Shown piece by piece: positions 49,590-58,252 of a stretch of DNA of 64,000 nucleotides. Where the stretch lies: assembly GCA_963742925.1 (NCBI GenBank), contig CAVUNV010000004.1, positions 531,171 to 595,170 of the forward strand, in the 5' to 3' direction. The stretch's first letter is position 1; every line of letters starts with the position of its first letter. This DNA comes from PALSA-612 sp963742925 (GTDB lineage Bacteria > Actinomycetota > Thermoleophilia > Gaiellales > Gaiellaceae). The notes below the pieces were generated by a model. That model searched no databases. It had not been told where the DNA came from and was given only the letters and a program-made list of their open reading frames with translations. The translations under genes were made by a program, and so were the position numbers.

Positions 49590-50357
49590 CCGAGGCGTAT
49601 ACGTCGGACGAGATGATGGCGGTCGCGGCGGCTCGGCGTCTGCACGACGGCACGGTCTGCTTCGTCGGCATCGGCCTGCCGAGCCGGGCCGCGAATCTCG
49701 CCCGCGTGACGCACGCGCCCGGCTGCGTCCTCATCTACGAGAGCGGGACGATCGGCGCCAAGCCAGTGCACCTGCCGCTCTCGATCGGGGACGGCGAGCT
49801 GGCCGAGACCGCCGACGCCGTCGTCTCCGTGCCCGAGATCTTCGCCTACTGGCTCCAGGGAGGCTGGATCGACGTCGGCTTCCTCGGAGCGGCGCAGATC
49901 GACCGGCACGGGAACCTCAACTCGAGCGTGATCGGAAGCTACGACGAGCCGAAGGTGCGACTCCCCGGCGCCGGCGGCGCTCCCGAGATCGCGGCGCTCT
50001 GCAGGGAGACGTACGTCATGCTTCGCCAGACTCCGCGTGCATTCGTCGACCATCTCGACTTCCGCTCCACCGTCGGCTTCGGTGACGGGCCCGGCAGCCG
50101 CCGCGCGCTCGGCCTGCCGGGACGCGGCGTGACCGTCGTCGTCACCGACCTCGGCGTGCTCGAGCCGGATCCGGGCACCTGCGAGCTGACGCTGACGCTG
50201 CTCCATCCCGGCCGGACGGTCGACGAGGCGCGCGCAGCGACCGGGTGGGAGCTGCGGGTCGCGGACGATCTGACGATCGGGAGAGCCGCCGGGCGACGCC
50301 GAGCTGGCGGCGCTCCGCTCGCTCAAGACCACGACGGAGGCTCTGGCCGGTGACTGA
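49586..50357 (+). CDS. catJ: 3-oxoadipate CoA-transferase subunit B (CatJ-like; one-base indel near 50.28 kb)
   Basis: 256 residues. MMAVAAARRLHDGTVCFVGIGLPS and the catalytic-Glu region LIYESGTIGAKP are typical of the B subunit. The frame slips within GATCGGGAGAGCCG near 50280: in the read frame the end is nonsense (stop 50353), while one base less gives EPPGDAELAALRSLKTTTEAL and a stop at 50357, which fits the family. Overlaps catI by GTGA. Confidence 0.86.
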
Positions 50358-50369
50358 CCCGTTGCGCCC

Positions 50370-51659
50370 GTGACCTTCGAGGCGATCTTCGTGCCTGACG
50401 GGCTGCGCGAGGCCGTTTCGGACGAGGCCTGGCTCCAGGCGATGCTCGACTTCGAGCGCGCGCTCGCGGCGGCGGAGGCCCGCGCCGGCGTCATCCCGGC
50501 CGACGCGGCCGAGGCGATCGCCGAGGCCTGCAGAGCCGAGCTCTACGACCTGAGCGCTCTCGTCCCGGGATCGCGTGCGGTCGGGAGCCCGGCCGAACCG
50601 CTCGTCCGGGCGCTTCGCGAGCGTCTCTCCGGTGCGGCCGTGACCTACGTGCACTGGGGCGCGACGAGCCAGGACGTGCTCGACACGGCCGCGATGCTCG
50701 TCGCCCGTCGTGCCCTCGGGCTCGTCGTCGGTGAGCTGGACGGGGCCGCGGCGGCCTGCGCGGCGCTCGCACGCGCGCACCGGGGCACGGTCATGGCCGG
50801 CCGGACGCTGCTTCAGCAGGCCGTGCCGACCACGTTCGGCGCGAAGGCGGCCGGCTGGCTCGTCTCGGTCGTCGAGGCACGCCGGCGTCTGGTGGAGATC
50901 GCCGAGAGGCGCCTCGCCGTGGAGCTCGGCGGCGCAGCGGGGACGCTGTCCGGCCTCGGCGACCGCGGCCTCGAGGTGCTGCGCCTGCTGGCGGAGGAGC
51001 TCGACCTGGCGGAGCCGGTCGTTCCCTGGCACGCGGGCCGCGTCCGGATCGCCGAGCTCGGCGGCGCGCTCGACGTCGCCGCCGGCGTGCTGGCCAAGAT
51101 CGGGCTCGACGTGGCGCTGCTCTCGCAGACCGAGGTCGGAGAGGTGCGCGAACCGCCCGGCCGGGGAGGCTCGTCGACGATGCCGCACAAGCGCAACCCG
51201 ATCGGCTCGGCGCTCGCGATCGCCTGCGCGCGCCGCGTCAGCGGCTGCGCGTCCGTGCTCACCGCCGCGCTCGTCTCCGAGCACGAGCGCGCGCTCGGGG
51301 CCTGGCACGCCGAGTGGGCCCCGCTCTCGGATGCGCTCGCGCTGACCGGAGGCGCGGCCGCCTCGATCCGCGAGGTGCTGACGGGGCTCGAGGTCGACGC
51401 TGCGCGCATGCGGGCGAACATGAGCGACGTCCTGGCCGCCGAGCACGTCTCGCTCCTGCTCGCGGAGCGGCTCGGCCGCGCGCAGGCGCACGAGCTGGTC
51501 GGCGAGGCGGCGCGGAGCGAGTCGTTCCGTGACGCGCTGCTCGCCGCAGGGCTCAGCGAGGAGGAGCGAGACCGCGTGCTCGATCCCGCCTCGCACCTGG
51601 GTGTGGCCGAGGCGCTCGTCGACCGGGCGCTGGCGTTCTACGAGCAGGAGGCGACGTGA
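50370..51659 (+). CDS. pcaB: 3-carboxy-cis,cis-muconate cycloisomerase
   Basis: 429-residue member of the fumarase/aspartase superfamily. Signature GGSSTMPHKRNPIGS, the second conserved region VHWGATSQDVLDTA and TLLQQAVPTTFG identify PcaB. It cyclises 3-carboxy-cis,cis-muconate to 4-carboxymuconolactone in the protocatechuate branch. GTG 50370, 12 nt after catJ; stop overlaps pcaC. Confidence 0.92.
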   Translation: MTFEAIFVPDGLREAVSDEAWLQAMLDFERALAAAEARAGVIPADAAEAIAEACRAELYDLSALVPGSRAVGSPAEPLVRALRERLSGAAVTYVHWGATSQDVLDTAAMLVARRALGLVVGELDGAAAACAALARAHRGTVMAGRTLLQQAVPTTFGAKAAGWLVSVVEARRRLVEIAERRLAVELGGAAGTLSGLGDRGLEVLRLLAEELDLAEPVVPWHAGRVRIAELGGALDVAAGVLAKIGLDVALLSQTEVGEVREPPGRGGSSTMPHKRNPIGSALAIACARRVSGCASVLTAALVSEHERALGAWHAEWAPLSDALALTGGAAASIREVLTGLEVDAARMRANMSDVLAAEHVSLLLAERLGRAQAHELVGEAARSESFRDALLAAGLSEEERDRVLDPASHLGVAEALVDRALAFYEQEAT

Positions 51660-52036
51660 CGGATCGGCACGAGCAGGGCATGAAGGTGCGACGTGAGGTG
51701 CTCGGGGACGAGCACGTCGACGCGGCGATCGAGCGGACGACCGACTTCACCGCCGACTTCCAGGATCTGATCACCCGCTACGCGTGGGGCGAGATCTGGT
51801 CGAGGCCCGGGCTCGACCGCCGGACGCGAAGCTGCATGACGCTCGTCGCGCTCGTCGCGCTGAACCGCATGGACGAGCTGGGGATGCACGTCCGCGCCGC
51901 GCTCCGGAACGGCCTCACGCCCGACGAGATCAAGGAAGTGCTGCTCCATTCCGCGATCTACTGCGGCGTCCCCGCGGCCAACGCCGCGTTCGCCGTCGCC
52001 CAGCGCGTGCTGGACGCGCCGCCGGAAACGGGCTGA
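51656..52036 (+). CDS. pcaC: 4-carboxymuconolactone decarboxylase
   Basis: 126-residue CMD-family helical protein: RREVLGDEHVDAA, SRPGLDRRTRSCMTLVALVALN, and LRNGLTPDEIKEVLLHSAIYCGVPAANAAF in two parts. It turns 4-carboxymuconolactone into the enol-lactone. It is not fused to PcaD (PcaL), unlike in many actinobacteria. GTG start overlaps pcaB; stop overlaps pobA (TGATG). Confidence 0.93.
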   Translation: MTDRHEQGMKVRREVLGDEHVDAAIERTTDFTADFQDLITRYAWGEIWSRPGLDRRTRSCMTLVALVALNRMDELGMHVRAALRNGLTPDEIKEVLLHSAIYCGVPAANAAFAVAQRVLDAPPETG

Positions 52037-53205
52037 TGCGCACCCAGGTCGGCATCGTCGGCGCCGGGCCGGCCGGGCTGACGCTCGCCCACCTGCTGCA
52101 CCTCGAGGGGATCGACTCGGTCGTGCTCGAGGACAGGAGCCGGGAGTACGTCGAGCAGCGCATCCGGGCCGGCGTGCTCGAGCAGAGCACCGCCGATCTG
52201 CTCAGCGAGGCCGGCGTCGGAGAGCGCATGGAGCGCGAGGGGATCGTCCACCACGGCATCGAGCTGCAGTTCGACGGCGAGCGGCACCGGATCGACTTCG
52301 CCGAGCTGACGGGCAAGTCGATCGTCATCTACGGGCAGACGGAGGTCGTCAAGGACCTGATCGAGGCACGGATCGCGACCGGCCGGCCGCTGCTCTTCGA
52401 GGTCGACGGCGTGTCGGTGAGCGAGCTGGAGTCCGACCGGCCGCGAATCCGCTTCCGCTCGGGCGGCGTCGAGCAGGAGCTCGAGTGCGACGTGATCGCC
52501 GGCTGCGACGGCTTTCACGGGGTCTGCAGGCCGAGCATCCCGGACGGCGTCCTGCGGGAGTTCTCCCGCGAGTATCCGTTCGGCTGGCTCGGCATCCTCG
52601 CCGCCGTGCCGCCCTCGAACGACGAGCTCGTCTACGCACACCACGAGCGCGGCTTCGCCCTGCTCAGCCTGCGCACCCCGGAGCTCAGCCGTCTCTACGT
52701 CCAGTGCCGTCCCGACGAGGACATCGCCGGGTGGCCGGACGAGCGGATCTGGGAAGAGCTCCAGGCCCGGCTCGGCCTGCCGGGCTGGACGCTGGCCGAG
52801 GGCCCGGTGCTCGAGAAGGGCGTGACCGGCATGCGGAGCTTCGTCGTCGAGCCGATGCAGTACGGCCGGCTCTTCCTGGCCGGAGACGCGGCGCACATCG
52901 TCCCGCCGACCGGCGCGAAGGGCCTCAACCTGGCGATCTCGGACGTGCGTGTGCTGGCCGAGGCGATCGCCGACTGGTATCGGACGGGCAGCGGCGAGGC
53001 GCTCGAGCGCTACTCGGAGCGCTGCCTGCGCCGCGTCTGGCGCTGCGAGCACTTCTCCTGGTGGATGACCTCGATGCTCCACCGCTCGCCCGGGGACGAC
53101 CCGTTCGAGCTGCGGCTGCAGCTCTCGCAGCTCCGGTACGTGACCTCCTCGGAGGCAGGGGCACGCTCGCTGGCCGAGAACTACGTGGGCCTGGAGCTCG
53201 TCTAG
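52036..53205 (+). CDS. pobA: 4-hydroxybenzoate 3-monooxygenase
   Basis: 389-residue class A flavin monooxygenase. GAGPAGLTLAHLL at residues 9-21, DG-type motif CDVIAGCDGFHG, and GDAAHIVPPTGAKGLNLA for FAD ribityl binding; substrate-loop region RIRAGVLEQST as in PobA. Length matches the family (about 394). It makes protocatechuate from 4-hydroxybenzoate. Last gene of the cluster. Confidence 0.93.
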   Translation: MRTQVGIVGAGPAGLTLAHLLHLEGIDSVVLEDRSREYVEQRIRAGVLEQSTADLLSEAGVGERMEREGIVHHGIELQFDGERHRIDFAELTGKSIVIYGQTEVVKDLIEARIATGRPLLFEVDGVSVSELESDRPRIRFRSGGVEQELECDVIAGCDGFHGVCRPSIPDGVLREFSREYPFGWLGILAAVPPSNDELVYAHHERGFALLSLRTPELSRLYVQCRPDEDIAGWPDERIWEELQARLGLPGWTLAEGPVLEKGVTGMRSFVVEPMQYGRLFLAGDAAHIVPPTGAKGLNLAISDVRVLAEAIADWYRTGSGEALERYSERCLRRVWRCEHFSWWMTSMLHRSPGDDPFELRLQLSQLRYVTSSEAGARSLAENYVGLELV

Positions 53206-53250
53206 AGTTGCCGTCTGCGTGGTCTGAAAGCGAAGAAGGAGAGGGATGGG

Positions 53251-54192
53251 ATGAAGGGCAGGAAAAGGCGGATCGCACGCCTCGCAGCGCTCACGTTGCT
53301 CGTCGCCGGCGCGAGCCGCGTCGGTCGCCGCGCTCTCGACGGCTGCGCCGACACCGCAGTTGCTCTCGGCGCCGCCTTCGTACTACCCGTCGGGACCCCA
53401 GCTGAGCGTCTCGCAGAGCACGCTCGCGACCGGGGGCTGGGCGCAGTGCTGGACCGGCAACTACAACGACTCGAGCTCCGTCATCGCGACCGTGCTGGCC
53501 GGGTGCCCGGGCGACTACCTGCTGCTCGCGGGCGGCCCGTTGGCGACGACGACGTTCGACGTCCTTGCGGCGGCTCCGCGGACCGACGTGATCACCGACA
53601 CGGGTACCGGCAACACGCCGCACAACGCGAACGGCTCGGGCTGGTACTACAACGCCAGCTATTCATGGGGATTCGCTCCCCAGGGGAGCCCGATCAGTCG
53701 GAATTCCTGCGACACCGTCGACTCCACTGACTTCCAGGGGGCGCGACCGACGGCGACCACCGTCTGTGCTGGCACACGGGCGGCGGCAACATCGCTGCCG
53801 GCTGGAGGAGCGGGCGGACCGACTTCCTCCAGGACGTCGACACGTACCGGCGCGCCATCTACATTCCCGGCGGGAAGATCGTGGTGATCAAGCACCTCGT
53901 CTCGAACCCGGCCGATCCGGCCAGGTTCAACCTGTGGATCGACGGCGCGCTGTACAAGGCAAACGCCGGTAACGGTGGGACGACCGGGTCGATAGCGGTT
54001 CTGCCCGGTGTCGGCCACACCGTCTCCGAGACCGCAGGCGTGAACGCGGACATGAGCAAGTACTCGGCGAAGATCTCGTGCTCCGACGGCTCCGCCGGCA
54101 ACGGAACGAGCCTCAGCGGCGTCACGCCCGCCACGGTTGCCACCGTCGTCACCTGCACGATCACGAACACACGCAAGCTCTTCAAGACGTAG
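53251..54192 (+). CDS. Secreted protein with prealbumin-like C-terminal domain (two frame breaks)
   Basis: About 314 residues. Start ATG 53251 with AAGGAGAGG upstream, then a signal peptide (RIARLAALTLLVAGAS). The frame changes near 53315 (continuing ASVAALSTAAPTPQLLSAPP, then SYYPSGPQLSVSQSTLATGG and GWYYNASYSWGFAP) and again near 53745 (continuing GDHRLCWHTGGGNIAAGWRS, TYRRAIYIPGGKIVVIKHL). The last 100 residues are a prealbumin/SpaA-like beta domain ending VVTCTITNTRK. Probably a surface or released protein; function unknown. Confidence 0.65.
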
Positions 54193-54207
54193 CAACAGAG
54201 CTGCGCA

Positions 54208-54248
54208 AGCGGGTGGACGGAGGATCCTTCTCCTCCGCTCCACCCGCT
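54208..54248. terminator. Bidirectional terminator between convergent genes
   Basis: AGCGGGTGGACGGAGGA pairs with TCCTCCG-C-TCCACCCGCT (17 bp with one bulged C), loop TCCTTC. It lies between the secreted-protein gene (+) and the amidase gene (-). Confidence 0.75.
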
Positions 54249-54255
54249 CCGCCGC

Positions 54256-54981
54256 TCAGCAGTGGGGCGTGACGCGCACCGCCGGCGGGCCGAGCGGGAT
54301 GCCGTAGCGCTTCGCGAGCGCGGCGATCTTCGCGCGGTAAACGTCCATGTCGGCGCGATTCCAGTCGCCGTGCGTCTGGCAGCGCCAGCGGGCGTAGAGC
54401 TCATGGTGGTACGGGCTCGTCAGGCTCTCGTTGTGGCCGATCACGTTCCGGAGCTGGATGTGCTCCTGCTGCATCAGCCAGGTCGTCAGCGCCAGCGATG
54501 CGGCAAGCTGCCGGGGGTTGCCGAGGATCTCCTGGTCGCTCGTTCCGACGTGCTCGATCCCGATCGAGGTGTAGTTCAGCCCCACCGTGTGGCGGCACAT
54601 GGTCGTGAGCGGGACGAGCTGGTAGATCGTGCCGTCCTTGTCGACGACGAAGTGCGCGCAGACACCGGGGAGCTCGCCGAGCTCGACGTCGGGCGTGTCG
54701 CCGGCGAAGTAGTTGTACGTCGACGAGAACGCCTCGGATGCCGTGTAGTGCTCGACGATCACGCGCGGCCTCGTCAGCCGCCAGCTCGCGATCCCGTAGT
54801 GCCTGAGCGCGTAGGCGGCCATCTCGGCCCGGCGCTTGGCGCCGAACGGGATCGGCTTCCAGACGATCCTCGGCCGGGGAGCGGTGCGCGCGGCCGGCGC
54901 AGTGACCGCCGCGCCGGCGCCGACGCCGAAGGCGAGAAGCGCGACGGCTGCTGTCACGACTGTCAGTCGGCCGCGCGTCAC
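54256..54981 (-). CDS. Secreted N-acetylmuramoyl-L-alanine amidase/PGRP-like protein (Amidase_2)
   Basis: 241 residues. Signal/anchor LTVVTAAVALLAFGVGAGAAV, then an Amidase_2 fold: first zinc His in RVIVEHYTAS, central VCAHFVVDKDGTIYQLVP, CRHTVGLNYTSIGIEHVG, GHNES and the later histidines of the zinc site. It would cut the amide bond between MurNAc and the stem peptide. GTG 54981 follows TACCCT by 7 nt without a Shine-Dalgarno. Confidence 0.88.
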   Translation of the reverse strand: MTRGRLTVVTAAVALLAFGVGAGAAVTAPAARTAPRPRIVWKPIPFGAKRRAEMAAYALRHYGIASWRLTRPRVIVEHYTASEAFSSTYNYFAGDTPDVELGELPGVCAHFVVDKDGTIYQLVPLTTMCRHTVGLNYTSIGIEHVGTSDQEILGNPRQLAASLALTTWLMQQEHIQLRNVIGHNESLTSPYHHELYARWRCQTHGDWNRADMDVYRAKIAALAKRYGIPLGPPAVRVTPHC

Positions 54982-54988
54982 GCGAGAC

Positions 54989-54994
54989 AGGGTA
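54989..54994 (-). promoter_or_regulatory. Leaderless -10 box for the amidase gene
   Basis: Minus strand TACCCT, 7 nt, GTG 54981. Confidence 0.5.
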
Positions 54995-55009
54995 CGGGAG
55001 GCGAAGGAT

Positions 55010-55732
55010 CTAGCTGCCGAGCGCGAAGGTGACGTTGACGACGGCCGTGACGTCCTTGAGCTGTGTCGACGTGTCGTAGATGCCGTAGTCGCTCACGTCG
55101 GTCGAGTTCGGCTTCGTGACCTGGAAGACGCCCACATCGACGCCGCGGAGATTCCCCAGCTTCGCCCCGGACGCGTCCACGAGGACCCGGGCGCGCCGCT
55201 GCGCGTCCTTCGTCGCCAGCGCCAGGAGCTGCGGCCGAAGGGTGGGCAGCTTCGTATAGACGTACTGGGGCGGAGCTGCCGCCAGCGGTACACCTTCGGC
55301 GAGCAGGGCGGAGCTGCGCTCGGCGACCGCGGCGATCGCCTGGACGCGGGGCGAGCTGATCTCGAAGTTGCGCGTGAGCGTGTAGCCGCGGACCTTGTTG
55401 CCGTTCTCGTCCACCGTTCCCGGGATCTCGGTCGAGATCGGCTGGAGCTTCAGCTCGGCGGTGGTCACGCCCTGACTGTGGAGAAAGGCGCGGACCCGGC
55501 GCGTCCACACGGCCAGCCGGTCGAGGGCTGCAGCGGACGACGGGTCGTTCGCAGTCAGGCTCGCGTCCCGAACGACGTAGTCCGAGACGATCCGCTTCTT
55601 CGTCGAGCCGGTGACCGTGATGACGTCGCTCCGGTTCCGGTCGCGGATGCCGTCGGCGACGAAGACGGAGCCCAGCGCGACGGCTACCGCGAGGAGCGTG
55701 AGGCCGGTGAGGAGTGGGATGCGCTCGCGCAC
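55010..55732 (-). CDS. SIMPL-domain (DUF541) exported protein
   Basis: 240 residues from GTG 55732. One N-terminal helix (IPLLTGLTLLAVAVALGSVFV), then a SIMPL/DUF541 domain: ITVTGSTKKRIVSDYVV, LKLQPISTEI, GYTLTRNFEISS, AQRRARVLVDASGAKLGNL. The family is periplasmic or surface-bound and poorly understood. GTG follows TACTGT by 6 nt with no Shine-Dalgarno, which fixes this start; a longer frame extends upstream but lacks any signal. Confidence 0.85.
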   Translation of the reverse strand: MRERIPLLTGLTLLAVAVALGSVFVADGIRDRNRSDVITVTGSTKKRIVSDYVVRDASLTANDPSSAAALDRLAVWTRRVRAFLHSQGVTTAELKLQPISTEIPGTVDENGNKVRGYTLTRNFEISSPRVQAIAAVAERSSALLAEGVPLAAAPPQYVYTKLPTLRPQLLALATKDAQRRARVLVDASGAKLGNLRGVDVGVFQVTKPNSTDVSDYGIYDTSTQLKDVTAVVNVTFALGS

Positions 55733-55738
55733 GCCCTC

Positions 55739-55744
55739 ACAGTA
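55739..55744 (-). promoter_or_regulatory. Leaderless -10 box for the SIMPL gene
   Basis: Minus strand TACTGT, 6 nt, GTG 55732. Confidence 0.55.
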
Positions 55745-55822
55745 GACCGGCACCGATCGCTGCTCCAGCCGCCTGAACCGCCGCTCTACCGCCGCTGAAC
55801 CACCGGCGCGGACGATCGGCGC

Positions 55823-56480
55823 ATGGAGAGGCGCGACCTTCCGCGAGCCCGCCGGCGCAGGACGAGACGGCGGCGAGCGCTGGCGATCGTCTTCGTCGCG
55901 GCGGTCGCCACGATGGCGGCGTCGGCGCTGATCGGATCGGGAGCAAGCGGCACGGCTCGCCCGCGCCGGCCCGCGCCGGTCGAGCGCCCGCGGCCGCGCC
56001 TGCGACCGAAGCCGAAGCCCGCACCTGTCCGGCCGCCGCAGTTCCTGGTCGCTTCCTTCGACGGCTCCGGCGGCACCCGGCTCTGGCCGTACTGGCGTGG
56101 CGTCGCCCGGCGCGCGGGAGCGTACTTCACGTTCTTCGTCAGCGGCGTCTACCTGCTCGATGTGGCGCGGCGCGATCTCTACCACCCGCCCCGGCACGAT
56201 GTCGGCTACTCGGCGATCGGCTTCGCCCAGCCCATGGACGGGCTGTCGGCGGCCGCGCGCATTCGCGAGACGCTGCGCCAGATCGGGCTCGCCTACCGGG
56301 AGGGCAACGAGATCGGGACGCATTTCAACGGGCACTTCTGCGCCCCCTATCCCGGCAGCGTCGGCGAGTGGACGGGCGGCGACTGGGGCAGCGAGCTCGA
56401 CCAGTTCCGGAAGCTCATGTTCGACGCGAGCACCAACAATCACCTCCGTCCCGCGGTGCGGCTGCCGTTCGGCCCGTGGA
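55823..56480 (+). pseudogene. Polysaccharide deacetylase-like protein, 3' part missing
   Basis: About 219 codons: basic N-terminus and membrane helix (LAIVFVAAVATMAASALIG), Pro/Arg linker, then a deacetylase-like domain (FLVASFDGSGGTRLWPYWRG, AGAYFTFFVSGVYLL, EIGTHFNGHFCAP). The homologous sense stops at about RPAVRLPFGP and no stop codon follows; the DNA continues directly into an unrelated GH94 gene end in another frame. The gene is therefore cut at about 56.48 kb. Confidence 0.7.
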
Positions 56481-57099
56481 GCGCCTCTTCACGCCGGATG
56501 GCATCGTTCTCCATCAGCCGGCGTATCGTCACTACCACTCAGAGCTCGGCGAGATCACCAGCTACCCGCCCGGCTACAAGGAGAACGCCGGCATCTTCTG
56601 CCACGCGAATACGTGGATCCACCTCGCGTGGTGTCTGCTCGGTGACGGTGACCGAGCCTTCGACTACTACCTCTCGATCTGCCCGTCCGCAAAAGAGGAT
56701 CACATCGACATGTACCGGAGCGAGCCATACGTTTACGCTCAGATGATCGCCGGCCGCGACGCGGCGACGCCTGGCGAGGCCAAGAACTCCTGGCTGACCG
56801 GCACCGCGGCATGGACGTTCGTGACGCTCTCGCAGGGCATCCTCGGCATCAAGCCCGACCACGACGGTCTCCGCATCGACCCGTGCATCCCGCGCAGCTG
56901 GAAATCCTTCCACGTCAGGCGCCGCTTCCGAGACGTCGCCTACGAGATCACCGTATCCAACCCCCACGGTGTCAACACCGGCGTCAGCTCACTCGTGGTC
57001 GACGGCCGCGAGATCACCGGCAACCTGATCCCCCTCAACGACAGCCGCGACACCGTCGAGGTCGTTGCCGTGCTGGGGGCCCAAGCTGGGCCGCGGTAG
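56480..57099 (+). pseudogene. GH94 cellobiose/chitobiose phosphorylase-like protein, C-terminal fragment
   Basis: About 205 codons in frame from ERLFTPDG to the stop at 57099: ELGEITSYPPGYKENAGIF, FCHANTWIHLAWCLLGDGDR, SEPYVYAQMIAG, GEAKNSWLTGTAAWTF and ILGIKPDHDGLRIDPCIP. These are the end of the (alpha/alpha)6 barrel and the C-terminal beta domain of a GH94 phosphorylase. About 500-600 N-terminal residues are absent; the left edge is the abrupt joint with the deacetylase gene. Confidence 0.78.
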
Positions 57100-57337
57100 C
57101 CGCCTTCCACCCTTACTGGTCGTGCGCCGACCCGGCGGCCGTGACGCCCGAGCTGGAATCGCACGGTCGGCCGATCCACGTCATCCACCCACTTGCCAAC
57201 CGCGACGCGGATCTCGCCGGCCGGCGGCCAGTGGTGCTCATCGCCGATGTCTTCAACCTCAACCGCAGGCCCGGCGAGATCTACCTAGCAGTGTGATCGA
57301 GGGCATCAAGGGGCGATCGACCATCACGCTGGGCCGG
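57100..57337. other. No clear gene
   Basis: An open stretch ends IADVFNLNRRPGEIYLAV at 57296 (+). It has coding-like composition but no start, no recognised family and no link to the GH94 end; it may be another gene fragment. Confidence 0.3.
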
Positions 57338-57384
57338 CGCGGTTCGGTAAACCGCGTGCGCAAGTTCGATTCTTGCCGGGGGCA
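57338..57384 (+). tRNA. 3' tRNA-like half (possible attachment-site remnant)
   Basis: A perfect T-arm (GCAAG TTCGATT CTTGC, 57360-57376), a 4-nt variable region, an anticodon-like arm (GCGGT TCGGTAA ACCGC, 57339-57355) and a 3' acceptor-like CGGGGGC-A. No matching 5' acceptor (GCCCCCG), no D-arm and no encoded CCA are present, and loop position 33 is C instead of U. This is not a working tRNA; 3' tRNA halves are typical leftovers of integrase att sites. Confidence 0.5.
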
Positions 57385-57675
57385 CTGCACGCGATTCCGC
57401 TTTGTAACCAACCCCGCCCTGCACGAGACTCGGGCGAACCCCGCCCTCGGCCGCCGCGACGCAAGCCGACTGCTTCTCTCCCCTCAACTCGGTATCGGGA
57501 GGGGTAGATACCGGGATTGGAAGCTTGACTAGCCGTGGCATCTGGTCGATGGGTCCGGTCGCAGTTCTCCGGATGAATCGCTCGCGGATCTAACGCAACT
57601 GCTAGCGGTGTAGTTTCTCGATCGTGTGCTCGGATCACGGCTCGAGAACGTCCAGCCGCCGGGAGGGTCTGCGGG
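57385..57675. other. Gap without gene
   Basis: 291 bp with lower GC than the left part of the window and no frame with start signals. Nothing recognised apart from the adjoining tRNA-like piece. Confidence 0.4.
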
Positions 57676-57840
57676 ATGGTCGGTAGGCGTGTGGCTGCGG
57701 CGGCGGCTCTGGTGTTGTTCCTGGCTTCCGTCGCCGTAGCCGTTGTCGAGGTCGTCCGGGACTTCCCGCGCGGTCTCGTGGTGGTCGCGTTGCTGGTCGG
57801 GGGCGCTGCCGCCGCGTGGCATGCGGTTCTCGATGCCTCG
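57676..57840 (+). pseudogene. Truncated N-terminus of a diacylglycerol-kinase-family-like membrane protein
   Basis: ATG 57676 encodes two helices (VAAAAALVLFLASVAVAVVEV and GLVVVALLVGGAAAAWHAVL) around RDFPRGL, as at the start of actinobacterial DAG-kinase-family proteins. The sense ends near 57840, where the frame continues into unrelated sequence and no kinase domain follows. Moderate confidence in the family. Confidence 0.4.
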
Positions 57841-57880
57841 GCCGCAGGCCGAGAACGCCCTGAACGGGCTGGCTCGACGC

Positions 57881-58072
57881 CTACGGGTCAGGGTTTCCTC
57901 GATCAGTCACCCACACGTCGCGGACGCCGTGATGCTTGCGCGAGCAGACAGCGCTACAGAACGGATCACGGTTAGAAACCGCGACCGGCGGTCGTTCCTT
58001 CCCGCACACCAAACACCGTCCGTCCCTGCGAACGCTCGGCGTGTTGTCGCCCAGATCCCGAACGGCGCTCAT
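57881..58072 (-). CDS. Small zinc-finger-like protein
   Basis: 63 residues with CLVCGKERPPVAV and FCSAVCSRKHHG, a C-x2-C ... C-x3-C arrangement able to bind zinc. The N-terminus is MSAVRDLGDNTPSVRRDG. No transmembrane part and no recognised family. The Lys-rich small ORF upstream on the same strand may be co-transcribed. Confidence 0.5.
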   Translation of the reverse strand: MSAVRDLGDNTPSVRRDGRCLVCGKERPPVAVSNRDPFCSAVCSRKHHGVRDVWVTDRGNPDP

Positions 58073-58082
58073 CCAGGACTCA

Positions 58083-58178
58083 CTACTTGCCGCGTGAGGT
58101 CTTCTTCGGCCGCTTCGGCTTCGCCGCCGTCTTCTGGTCGGTCTGCGGAAGCGACTTCTCGCGCTTCTTTCCAGCCAC
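58083..58178 (-). CDS. 31-residue Lys/Pro-rich small protein
   Basis: GTG 58178 with AAGGAG 7 nt upstream; the peptide begins MAGKKREKSLPQTDQK and ends TSRGK, one third Lys/Arg. The good ribosome binding site and clean codon use argue that it is translated. Such short basic peptides could bind nucleic acid. It overlaps no other gene and ends 10 nt before the zinc-finger-like gene starts. Confidence 0.5.
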   Translation of the reverse strand: MAGKKREKSLPQTDQKTAAKPKRPKKTSRGK

Positions 58179-58252
58179 GTCTCGCTCCTTCCCTGGTCGA
58201 TCGGGTTAGGCAGGGTAGCTACCGTCTCCCCGAGCTAACTCGAAGCCGAGTC

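Noticed and set aside
57338..57384. Functional tRNA gene
   Set aside because: No 5' acceptor strand, no D-arm, and C at loop position 33; only the 3' half is tRNA-like.
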